Origin: Psychrobacter fulvigenes
GTDB taxonomy: Bacteria > Pseudomonadota > Gammaproteobacteria > Pseudomonadales > Moraxellaceae
Direction of reading: 5' to 3'
DNA: 64,000 nt
Assembly: GCF_904846155.1 (NCBI RefSeq)
Contig: NZ_CAJGZP010000001.1
Coordinates: 1,116,001 to 1,180,000, forward strand
How positions within the stretch are numbered: position 1 is the first letter of the stretch; every line of letters starts with the position of its first letter. Shown one piece after another: positions 35,357 to 43,484 of this stretch. The position numbers were made by a program, and so were the translations under genes. Below the pieces are notes generated by a model, which saw only the letters and a program-made list of their open reading frames with translations, searched no databases and was not told the origin of the DNA.

Positions 35357-37879
35357 ATGAATCGCAACTATAAAGTCATATGGAACAACGCTCTTAACTG
35401 CTTCACTGCTGTCGCAGAATATGCGAAGGCACGTGGTAAGTCGTCGAAGTCTAGCGTAAGTTCTAACGCTAGAATAAACACTACTTCTAAGCATTCTTCT
35501 ACAGGTATTCTGCGCTCAAGTGCGATTGGAATAGGGATGATGGTCGCTGGTTTTGGTATTCAAGCAAACGCAGCTCCTCCTGTGCCTCTTTGTGTAGGTA
35601 TGACTTCAGTAGAATGCGGTATAAATGCCAATGCCAATCCTTATTACGCTATTGCTATAGGCAAACATGCTCAAGCTGATGGTGTGCTCTCTACTGCTGT
35701 GGGGACACATGCTAGAAGTAAGGGTGTTGCATCCTCGGCCTTTGGTGCAGGAGCTTTCGCGACTGAACATGGATCAGTCGCGCTTGGTGCTGGTTCAAGA
35801 ACAGATAGCGCTGCTACTTCTGAGAAAGTCATGACTGTCGGTGGGGAAACTTATAAAATCGCTGGCAACGTTTTATATCACAACAACACCCTAATGCCTG
35901 GTGCGCAAGTATCAGTTGGTTCTGCTGGGTTTGAAAGACAAATTAAAAATGTGGCAGGTGGTAAAGTCAGTAAAACCAGTACCGATGCTGTCAATGGTAG
36001 TCAGCTTCATGCAACTAACACCACCATCAATCGTGGCATCAAATTTAATGTGAATGACACGCACAAGAAAACCTTTGCCTTAGGTGAAGAGATTAAGCTT
36101 GATACGGACGCCAACCTAACCACCACGCCGTTATCTACCAATGATGGAATTAAGCTAGCCCTTAACGATGTAGTCAACATTGGAACTGCCCAACCAATCA
36201 CTATCGACGGTACCGAAGGCACGATCTCAGGGTTAACCAACACTACATTTAATCAAGACATGGCCTACCAAGGTGGTCAAGCAGCTACCCAAGAGCAGCT
36301 GTCACAAGTCAATACCAATATCAGCACCACGATAGATAAAGGCTTGAGCTTTACGGGTGATGATACCAACATCGTCGTCAACCGTAAGCTGGGTAAAACG
36401 CTTTCTATCAAAGGCGGTGCCACTGAATTGACTGAAAATAATATTGGAGTGGTAGCTGATGAAGATGGCAACCTTAATATCAAGCTAGCCGAAAATATAG
36501 CTCTTGGCGCAGACGGTAGCTTTACCATAGGCAATACCTTAATAAATCAAAGTGGTTTTACTTTCATTAGTGAAGGGGGTTCAGAGAAGACGGTTATGCT
36601 TAGTAGTAGTGGCCTGAACAATGGTGGTAACAGAATCACTAATGTGGCCAGAGCTACAGAAGGTACAGATGCGGTCAACTTTGATCAATTAAATGAAGTT
36701 AGAGACAGTGCTACATCCGCTAACCAAGGTTTTAATATTAGTGCTCAAGGTGAGAATAAAAGTACAGTAAGACCAGGCGATAGCGTTGACTTCAATAATC
36801 AAGACGGTAATGTCGTGGTGTCTAAAGAAGCCGATAGTAACAATATCAGCTTTGATTTGAACCAAAACGTTAATTTAGATAGCGCGACCTTCGGTGATGT
36901 GGTTGTCTCAGCCAATGGTCTAAACAATGGCGGCAAAAAGATTACCAACGTAGGTAACGGCACTGTAGCTGCAGGCTCTAGCGATGCCATAACTGGCGAT
37001 CAGCTTAACAGTAATGCAGATTCTATTACTAACGTAATTGGTGGTAATGCTGTGAACAATGGTGGCGTTATTACTACTACTGACATTGGCGGTACCGGTC
37101 AAAACACTATTGATGGCGCTATCGGATCTATACAGCAGGGCGTGACTAACACTAATGCTCAAGTAACGACTAATACCACTAATATTGCCAATAATACTAA
37201 TAGATTGGATGGCGGTTTAAACTTTGGTGCTGATAATGGTAACAATATCAATAAGCCTATAGGTGATGATAGCGTACTTGGTTTTGTAGGTGGTAATAAC
37301 ATCACAACCACTACGGTGGGTAGCAGTATTAGGTTTGATTTAAATGGCAACATTAATGTCGACAGTGTGACAACTGGTAGCGTTGTCGCTGGCAATACGA
37401 CAGTTAACAATAATGGTGTCACTATCGCAGGTGGCCCTAGTATGACAGTTGACGGCATTAATATGCGTGACAAAGTGATTACTGGAGTCGCTGACGGTGT
37501 TAAGGATACTGATGCTGTGAATAGAGGACAGCTCAACAATCAGTTCGATACGATTGATAGGTTGATCAATAGCGAGCTCGCTAATATGGACTCAAAACTT
37601 GATGATCGAGTCAACTCGTTAGGTTATAGAATTGACGATGTTGAAGACGATGCGAATGCAGGTATCTCAGCAGCAATGGCGATGTCTTCACTGCCACAGG
37701 CTTATATTCCTGGTAAATCCATGATAGGTGGCGGTATTGCCTCATACAATGGTGAAAGTGCCGTTGCTATTGGTGTCTCGAGAGTCTCAGACAATGGTCG
37801 GTGGGTGATGAAGATAAATGGTACAGCAGATACTCAAGGTAATGCTGGCGGAGCTATCGGAGCAGGCTTCCACTTTTAA
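35357..37879 (+). CDS. Trimeric autotransporter adhesin, YadA-like
   Basis: 840-residue type Vc secreted adhesin. It opens with an extended signal peptide (ESPR: MNRNYKVIWNNALNCFTAVAE) followed by a hydrophobic core ending in ANA near residue 71. YadA-type head repeats (AIGKHAQADG, AVGTHARSKG, AFGAGAFATEHG, ALGAGSRTD; about 95-155) come next, then stalk with several neck-type connectors ending TDAVNGSQL, TDAVNFDQL, SDAITGDQL and TDAVNRGQL. The C-terminal YadA anchor is about 765-840, ending in GGAIGAGFHF. It is short for this class. ATG 35357 follows TGGAG. The product should sit on the cell surface and mediate attachment. A lipoprotein gene follows 80 bases downstream. Confidence 0.93.
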   Translation: MNRNYKVIWNNALNCFTAVAEYAKARGKSSKSSVSSNARINTTSKHSSTGILRSSAIGIGMMVAGFGIQANAAPPVPLCVGMTSVECGINANANPYYAIAIGKHAQADGVLSTAVGTHARSKGVASSAFGAGAFATEHGSVALGAGSRTDSAATSEKVMTVGGETYKIAGNVLYHNNTLMPGAQVSVGSAGFERQIKNVAGGKVSKTSTDAVNGSQLHATNTTINRGIKFNVNDTHKKTFALGEEIKLDTDANLTTTPLSTNDGIKLALNDVVNIGTAQPITIDGTEGTISGLTNTTFNQDMAYQGGQAATQEQLSQVNTNISTTIDKGLSFTGDDTNIVVNRKLGKTLSIKGGATELTENNIGVVADEDGNLNIKLAENIALGADGSFTIGNTLINQSGFTFISEGGSEKTVMLSSSGLNNGGNRITNVARATEGTDAVNFDQLNEVRDSATSANQGFNISAQGENKSTVRPGDSVDFNNQDGNVVVSKEADSNNISFDLNQNVNLDSATFGDVVVSANGLNNGGKKITNVGNGTVAAGSSDAITGDQLNSNADSITNVIGGNAVNNGGVITTTDIGGTGQNTIDGAIGSIQQGVTNTNAQVTTNTTNIANNTNRLDGGLNFGADNGNNINKPIGDDSVLGFVGGNNITTTTVGSSIRFDLNGNINVDSVTTGSVVAGNTTVNNNGVTIAGGPSMTVDGINMRDKVITGVADGVKDTDAVNRGQLNNQFDTIDRLINSELANMDSKLDDRVNSLGYRIDDVEDDANAGISAAMAMSSLPQAYIPGKSMIGGGIASYNGESAVAIGVSRVSDNGRWVMKINGTADTQGNAGGAIGAGFHF

Positions 37880-37961
37880 TTCAACCAAAAGTATTATGAC
37901 ACTGCCTGTGCTCAAACAGGCAGGCTCTGTCAAATCACTCATGACATATTAAGGAATAAAA

Positions 37962-38396
37962 ATGAAAGTATCTATATATCGACATGGACTGCTAGCTACC
38001 GCTCTGTTATTCGCTGCAACGGGTTGTACTTGGCATTTGAGCCCTGGTGCTCAGCATGGGTCTGTCAGTCCCGAAGACGTAGTCTTTCCTGATCAAAACT
38101 CAGCATGGCAAAAAGCTGGAAAAGTCGTTGAGCAAAAGGATCTTGCTAAGATTAAAGTTGGTTCTACAAAAGAGGAGATTTATCAAGTCATTGGCGCACC
38201 GCATTTCCAAGAAGGGTTTAATGCTCGCGAATGGGATTATATCCTCAAGTTTTATGACGACAATAACAATATGGAAACTTGCCTTTATAAAATCATCTTT
38301 GATAACGGTTATGAAGGAAAACTTCGTGGTGATAGCTTCCAAGCTACTGAGTTTTATTGGCAACCGGCATCATGTGGTGAGTATGTCAAAAAATGA
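37962..38396 (+). CDS. BamE/SmpA-OmlA domain lipoprotein
   Basis: 144-residue lipoprotein: signal peptide ending in lipobox ATGC (Cys about residue 22), then a SmpA/OmlA-type domain with the diagnostic IKVGSTKEEIYQVIGAPHFQEGFNAREWDYILKF. BamE itself belongs to this family but is shorter and usually elsewhere on the chromosome. Here it directly follows the adhesin gene (82-base gap), so it may be an accessory for adhesin biogenesis or stability in the outer membrane, as other autotransporters have dedicated lipoprotein helpers. That role is inference. ATG 37962 has a TAAGGAAT ribosome-binding site. A strong terminator follows. Confidence 0.85.
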   Translation: MKVSIYRHGLLATALLFAATGCTWHLSPGAQHGSVSPEDVVFPDQNSAWQKAGKVVEQKDLAKIKVGSTKEEIYQVIGAPHFQEGFNAREWDYILKFYDDNNNMETCLYKIIFDNGYEGKLRGDSFQATEFYWQPASCGEYVKK

Positions 38397-38446
38397 GCGC
38401 TGGTTTAGTAGCGATATTTAACTAAGAGTTATAATTTTAAAGCAAG

Positions 38447-38484
38447 AAAAAAAGATCGAGATATTAAATATCTCGATCTTTTTA
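38447..38484 (+). terminator. Strong terminator after adhesin-lipoprotein pair
   Basis: AAAAAGATCGAGATATT pairs perfectly with AATATCTCGATCTTTTT with a minimal loop; the T-run closes it. It ends the adhesin-lipoprotein transcript. Confidence 0.9.
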
Positions 38485-38578
38485 ATGAAAAATCCTAATA
38501 TTAGAACACAAAACAAAATATCTATAAAGTGAATCAACTATAGCTAATCCTGAATAAAAATATTACGCACTATGTCAC

Positions 38579-38654
38579 GTGCTGCTGGCATTCGTTTTCC
38601 TTGCGTGCTGTGCCTACGCCGACAGAGGCTGCGAAAAACTAATACCAGCAGCAC
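38579..38654. repeat. Palindromic repeat, 76 bp (family P3, copy b)
   Basis: Terminal arms GTGCTGCTGG (38579-38588) and CCAGCAGCAC (38645-38654) are perfect complements; inner CATTCGTTTT pairs with AAAACTAATA imperfectly. The core TTTTCCTTGCGTGCTGT and ACAGAGGCTGC are identical to those of copy a (4762-4831, minus strand). It lies between the adhesin-lipoprotein terminator and the fdhD end. Confidence 0.75.
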
Positions 38655-38706
38655 TGTACCTATTTTAAAGTGTGTTAACTATATATATTCTTTCGAACTG
38701 AATATC

Positions 38707-39744
38707 TTAATTACCTGAGTAGTAAGTCACTCTGTCATTACGTAAGAATCCAGCCAAGCCCAAGTTATATCTCTCAGCCACACGCACCGCCGTACTGGTA
38801 GGGGCAGACATACCTACCAACCAGGGTATGCGACCACGAATGGATTTTTGTACCAGCTCGATAGAGAGGCGAGAAGTCATAAGGACACAGTCGATATCCA
38901 CCTTGTTTCGCAGTTGCCAGCCGATAAGCTTATCAAGCGCATTATGGCGTCCTACGTCTTCAAACAGATACAGTTGTTGACTATGCATCGTTGCAGCAGC
39001 ATGCACGGCACCTGTCAATTGATGCATATGTTGCATGCTATCCACTTGTTGCCGTATTGATAATAGATGATTAAGACTTGGAGTGTTTGTTCTGACTTTT
39101 TGTATATCTTGAGCATAAGTATTTAGGTCGGGTAGTGCTTGTGTCAGTCCAGTGATGCCGCACATACCGCATCCTGTGCGCCCAGCAAGCTGACGTCTTT
39201 GTGCTTGGATACGCTGATGACAGCGTTGGTTCAGTATCAGCTCCACCACATAAATATCATAATCTTGTAATTGCTCTAAGCTTTGTTCAAATGCTGCTGA
39301 ATCAAGACTCTCATTCGTTGAATCTTGCGCAAAGGAGTCTTGCGTAAACTGTTGATAGCTTGTGCTGTCGGTCAGCTGGGTCACTTCCCAATCAAGTAGT
39401 TCATGACTGTGCTCGATCAAACCTTCACTAAACAAAAAGCCGACGGCTAAATACTCTAGTTGGTGAGGACTGGCCATCAATACCGCATAGTGAATACCAT
39501 TGATAATAATAGCTACCGCTGCTTCCACGGCCAAACTGGCTTGCTTACATTCCATATTGATCTGAGTACCACTATGATGACCCTGCTTATCTGATGCGTA
39601 ATAATGCTTTTGCGCTATATGTTTACGCGCAAGAGGTATCGTAGACGATTTTACAGTCTCTGACACCTTGTCTATCAGGTTATCTGCCAAGCATTGATCG
39701 CTATATCTTGCATCATACTCAGTATTATTTTCAGCTATCATCAC
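38707..39744 (-). CDS. fdhD: Formate dehydrogenase accessory sulfurtransferase FdhD
   Basis: 345-residue protein that sulfurates the molybdenum cofactor of formate dehydrogenases, with sulfur from IscS. The active CxxC-type loop is in GRTGCGMCGITGL, followed by typical FdhD segments GAVHAAAT, LYLFEDVGRHNALDKLIGW and LMTSRLSIELVQK. An N-terminal extension of about 60 residues is hydrophilic, and there is a Ser/Gln-rich insert near 125-145. It follows the FdhF/YdeP-type gene on the same strand, and a P2 repeat lies between the two. Its neighbour is the likely client enzyme. Confidence 0.94.
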   Translation of the reverse strand: MMIAENNTEYDARYSDQCLADNLIDKVSETVKSSTIPLARKHIAQKHYYASDKQGHHSGTQINMECKQASLAVEAAVAIIINGIHYAVLMASPHQLEYLAVGFLFSEGLIEHSHELLDWEVTQLTDSTSYQQFTQDSFAQDSTNESLDSAAFEQSLEQLQDYDIYVVELILNQRCHQRIQAQRRQLAGRTGCGMCGITGLTQALPDLNTYAQDIQKVRTNTPSLNHLLSIRQQVDSMQHMHQLTGAVHAAATMHSQQLYLFEDVGRHNALDKLIGWQLRNKVDIDCVLMTSRLSIELVQKSIRGRIPWLVGMSAPTSTAVRVAERYNLGLAGFLRNDRVTYYSGN

Positions 39745-39804
39745 GGCTCATCGTATCGTATTATCATGGGTATGGTTATGACCATTATCCTTTTAAGTCA
39801 TCAT

Positions 39805-39911
39805 TATACCAAACCCGAAAAGTGCGATTAACGGTGTCAAACTTGTTAAGCCTACTAGGTGTAGTACTTGCGCAAGTGTTCCGCGTTCCTCTCATTTTTG
39901 GAAGTGGTATT
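39805..39911. repeat. MITE-like repeat with IS630-type ends, about 107 bp (copy b)
   Basis: Begins TATACCAAACCCGAAAAGT and ends GGAAGTGGTAT. Interior closely matches 34527-34632. It sits between the FdhF/YdeP-type gene and fdhD, which otherwise look co-transcribed. Confidence 0.8.
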
Positions 39912-39934
39912 ATTTAATCGCTCGTTTATGTCGC

Positions 39935-42316
39935 TTATGCAGGGTCAGTGACTCCTGTATTGCTATTTACTCTTTGCAAAACAACGGTCGTTGATTTGTA
40001 TGCTGGTATATGGGAGTCTGGCGCATGAGTGTCTAGATCAAATAGGTCATTACATTCAGGATAGTACGCTGCTACGGCATTAGAGGCGATATCCATCTCA
40101 GTCAATATCAGTGGACCCAATGTACGAGACTGCTCTGTGCTGTCTGTATGATTTGCGCTATTTGAACTGGCTTGACGCGATACCATAACGCTATCGCCTT
40201 TTTGCCAACCTAAGCGGCTCATCTCATCTGGATGCATAAACAGGACATCACGGCGATTGGTTTGACGATAGCGATCTTGATAGCCAAAAATCATGGTATT
40301 AAATTGATCATGACTACGGACGCTGGTTAATTGCCAAACTTTTTGACTGTTCTTTTGGGCTATGCCCTGAGCATCAGTACTATTGGTTGCTCTCGTATTG
40401 TCTTTAAAGGCTGAGGTTGTCTCTGCCATCTGCGCTGCGACATAAGTAATTGGGTATTGCGGCACTTCAAACTGTGCTTTACCACTGTCGGTATTCCACA
40501 CCCGATGGCGCGCTGGATGATATAAATGAAAGCCACGCTCAGTAGCACGTATACGCTCGTTGAAGTTCTCAAACCCATCGATCGCTTGGGCGATGTAATC
40601 ACGAATAACATCGAAGTCCTCGCTCATCGCTTGCCAAGGAATAGATGAATCAGCCCCAAGCACATGGGTCGCAATGTCTGCCACAATCTGCGCTTCCGAC
40701 TTTAATCTGTCGCTAATAGGCTTAAGACTGCCTTGAGTAGGTACTATCTGACACATAGAATCTTCAATAGTTGCAAACTGCTCGCCTTTAGCAGTGACTA
40801 TGCGTTCGGTACGACCTAAGCAAGGTAAGATCAAGTTATTTGCACCTGGATACAGCATGGTCTCATTGAGCTTAGTGCCCACAAAGATATTGAGCTGAGT
40901 AGTGGTTAAGGCTTGTTGAATAGCACTGGTATCAGGTGCTGCAACCGCATAATTACCACCCATAGCCATAAAGACTTTAAGCTTACCAGCAATTAACGCT
41001 TTGGCGCCAGAGACGACATCAAACCCATTTTCTTGCGGCATTGGACGCTCAAAGACACGCTCCAAACTATCAAGCAGGCTTTGGGCAGGACGTTCGTGAA
41101 TGCCCATAGTACGGTCGCCTTGCACATTAGAGTGCCCACGAACTGGGGAGGCGCCTGCACCATCAATCCCGATCATACCCATCAGTAGTAGTAAATTGGT
41201 AATCATCGCCACATTATCATCGCCTTGTACGTGCTGGGTGATGCCCATACCCCAAGTACAAATTGTGGCTGGGCTATCGGCAATTAACTTAGCAATAGTG
41301 ATAATTTCTGTTTGAGCAATACCAGAGCCTTGCTCGATATCTGCCCATGCTTGCTCTGTCAGCCATTGCTTTAATGGCTCAAAACCTGACGTATGAGTGG
41401 CAATAAAGTCGTTATTAATTTTATCGTTTTCAATCAGCCACTTGGCAATACCCGTCAACAGCGCGGTATCACCGCCGATTTGGATTTGAATGACATCATC
41501 GACCACATTGTCGCTTTGACCTGCTGCCATATGGGTGGGTTTTTGCGGGTTTCTAAATTTACTCAAACCTTGTTCACGCATGGGGTTTATCGAAATAATG
41601 CGGCAGCCTTGCTCGTGAGCATGGGCGAGCATTTCAAGCATGCGCGGGTGATTGGTCGCAGGGTTTTGCCCAAACATTAATATCAGCTTGGCCCGCTCAA
41701 AGTCTTCTAATTTCACGGTCGCTTTGCCAATACCTAACTGTCTACCAAGCATTACTGAGGTGGGCTCGTGACACATGTTGGAGCAATCTGGTAAATTATT
41801 GGTGCCAAAACAGCGTACAAATAACTGATACATAAAGGCTGGCTCGTTGGTGACACGGCCTGAGGTATAAAATAACGCCTCATCTGGCGAATCAAGCTGC
41901 CTTAATTGCTCAGCGATACGCTTATATGCCGCTTCCCAAGAAATCGGTACATAGCGGTCTTGCGTCGCATCATAATAGACTGGCTCTGACAAGCGGCCAC
42001 TGTGCTCAAGCTCGTAGCCTGACCATCCTTGTAACTCTGTGACGGTATGCCGCGCAAAGAACTGAGCATCTGCCTTTTTTGACATGGTCTCACTGGCGAT
42101 GACTTTGATGCCGTTTTCGCAGACATCAATGGACTTATGTGACTTATGATCTGGCCAAGCGCAGCCTGGGCAATCGAATCCCCCTTTAGGCTGGTTGCTT
42201 TTGAGCACACTTAAACTGCCGCGCAAAAAAGTCTGATAATCCATCAGTTTACGAGTAGAGGATATCAGCGCAGGCCAACCGGCAGCAGGGTGAGAGTAGA
42301 CAGGGATTTTGCGCAT
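39935..42316 (-). CDS. FdhF/YdeP family molybdopterin oxidoreductase
   Basis: Roughly 793-residue molybdopterin enzyme. The N-terminal GGFDCPGCAWPDHKSHKSIDVCENG with its conserved Cys residues is the signature of the YdeP/Fdh-alpha-like branch; the candidate Mo-ligand Cys is in SNMCHEPTS. Further family segments are GQNPATNHPRMLEML, WGMGITQHVQG and the C-terminal cofactor-binding domain with RSHDQFNTMIFGYQDRYR. No signal peptide, so cytoplasmic. Related proteins are linked to formate oxidation or acid resistance, but no activity is assured. ATG 42316 is preferred over 42328 because TGAGG precedes it by 6 bases. Linkage to fdhD supports a formate-dehydrogenase-like role. Confidence 0.9.
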   Translation of the reverse strand: MRKIPVYSHPAAGWPALISSTRKLMDYQTFLRGSLSVLKSNQPKGGFDCPGCAWPDHKSHKSIDVCENGIKVIASETMSKKADAQFFARHTVTELQGWSGYELEHSGRLSEPVYYDATQDRYVPISWEAAYKRIAEQLRQLDSPDEALFYTSGRVTNEPAFMYQLFVRCFGTNNLPDCSNMCHEPTSVMLGRQLGIGKATVKLEDFERAKLILMFGQNPATNHPRMLEMLAHAHEQGCRIISINPMREQGLSKFRNPQKPTHMAAGQSDNVVDDVIQIQIGGDTALLTGIAKWLIENDKINNDFIATHTSGFEPLKQWLTEQAWADIEQGSGIAQTEIITIAKLIADSPATICTWGMGITQHVQGDDNVAMITNLLLLMGMIGIDGAGASPVRGHSNVQGDRTMGIHERPAQSLLDSLERVFERPMPQENGFDVVSGAKALIAGKLKVFMAMGGNYAVAAPDTSAIQQALTTTQLNIFVGTKLNETMLYPGANNLILPCLGRTERIVTAKGEQFATIEDSMCQIVPTQGSLKPISDRLKSEAQIVADIATHVLGADSSIPWQAMSEDFDVIRDYIAQAIDGFENFNERIRATERGFHLYHPARHRVWNTDSGKAQFEVPQYPITYVAAQMAETTSAFKDNTRATNSTDAQGIAQKNSQKVWQLTSVRSHDQFNTMIFGYQDRYRQTNRRDVLFMHPDEMSRLGWQKGDSVMVSRQASSNSANHTDSTEQSRTLGPLILTEMDIASNAVAAYYPECNDLFDLDTHAPDSHIPAYKSTTVVLQRVNSNTGVTDPA

Positions 42317-42403
42317 GACAGACCTCATGAATAAATGACGATAGACTAATATGCCAACTATATAAGACCCAGCGCGAAGTTTGTAGATAATTAACCATAG
42401 ATA

Positions 42404-42443
42404 ACAAAAAAACCTTCAAGAAAAGTGCATTTTCTTGAAGGTT
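42404..42443 (-). terminator. Strong terminator downstream of tsdA
   Basis: AACCTTCAAGAAAA (42411-42424) pairs perfectly with TTTTCTTGAAGGTT (42430-42443). On the minus strand it is followed by TTTTTTTG, ending the cytochrome transcript about 100 bases after tsdA. Confidence 0.9.
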
Positions 42444-42542
42444 GGTCATGTACTTGTTCATTGAGTGCTGGTTAACTGTGTACCTATTAACTAAGCGCTT
42501 ATTGACCGATAAAAAGCATGGGCTACCATTGCTTAATCAAAA

Positions 42543-43484
42543 TCAGTAGCGCGCATCTTTCGGTTTCTTACCACTTGGCCAGTCATTTACTTTGCCAGCG
42601 AAGTCAGGGCGAGGTTTGTGCGCAAAGAACTCAGCGACGTCTACAGCATCTTGATCGGATAAGATGCCACCATGACCCCATAAACCCTTAGTTTGAACAC
42701 TCATGGGCATGTTGTACTTAACAAAAGCCGCTGCTTTGTAAGTACGTGCCATACCAGCCCCAATGTTGAAGGATTCATCACCCCAGAGTGGTGGGAAAAC
42801 AATGTGACCAAGATTGTCTCTCTTGCCTTCACCGTTGTCGCCGTGACAGCTAGCACACTGAGCAAAATAAATCTTCTCACCGCGATCTGTATCTGCCACT
42901 AAAGAGGTGTCTACATCACCCGCGTTTTGGATATCGACGCGTTGGCTTTCAGGGATTTTTTGGCTGAGCCATTCCATATATGCAATCATAGCTTTCATTT
43001 CTGGCCCTTCACGATCAAGGGGCACACCATTCATAGAACGTCTAAAACAACCATTAATCCGCGCTTCTAAATCAACCATAGACTCTGAGCGCGGCATCAC
43101 GCGAGGGTAAGTGTTAAAGCTGTTGATGTACGGGTCGCCAAGTGGAATTTTGCCTTGCGAGATGTGGCAGCTGTTACAGTTCATCTCAGCGCCAACGTGC
43201 TCTGGCAACAAGCGCTTGGTCTCGTTTAATAGACGCTTGCCATAAAAAATCTCATCCGCATTGGGCTCGTTCAATATTTCTGTATCTTGTGGCAGTACAT
43301 ACTTACCAATGTCTTCGTTTGCATCATCAGCAGTGGTCACTACGAACTCGGGAGCAGCACGCTCAGCTGGCTCTGGATTGCCACAGGCTGTCAGACCAGA
43401 GGCGAGGAGAGCTGCCATGCCGAGCGCCAAGGCTGAATGTGCTGGATTTTTAAGTTTATGAGTGAGGTTCGTAAAATTATTCAT
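42543..43484 (-). CDS. tsdA: Thiosulfate dehydrogenase-like diheme cytochrome c (TsdA)
   Basis: 313-residue diheme c-type cytochrome predicted to join two thiosulfates to tetrathionate (and possibly the reverse) in the periplasm. Heme sites are CNSCH (Cys103, Cys106, His107) and CASCH (Cys210, Cys213, His214). The segment ARINGCFRRSMNG carries Cys146 at the place where TsdA enzymes have the unusual Cys axial ligand of heme 1; this is the strongest family signal. A lipobox LTAC at Cys34 predicts lipid anchoring. ATG 43484 has an AAGGAG site and lies inside the end of the upstream cytochrome gene (8-base overlap), so translation is coupled. TsdA is known from Psychrobacter; I rely on memory for that. 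Confidence 0.85.
   Translation of the reverse strand: MNNFTNLTHKLKNPAHSALALGMAALLASGLTACGNPEPAERAAPEFVVTTADDANEDIGKYVLPQDTEILNEPNADEIFYGKRLLNETKRLLPEHVGAEMNCNSCHISQGKIPLGDPYINSFNTYPRVMPRSESMVDLEARINGCFRRSMNGVPLDREGPEMKAMIAYMEWLSQKIPESQRVDIQNAGDVDTSLVADTDRGEKIYFAQCASCHGDNGEGKRDNLGHIVFPPLWGDESFNIGAGMARTYKAAAFVKYNMPMSVQTKGLWGHGGILSDQDAVDVAEFFAHKPRPDFAGKVNDWPSGKKPKDARY

Noticed and set aside
35303-37539. Several minus-strand frames across the adhesin gene
   Set aside because: They are frames opposite a clear YadA-type gene, biased to Ser/Thr/Leu/Val in the way expected from complementing repetitive Asn/Thr/Gly codons; none has a domain or ribosome-binding site.
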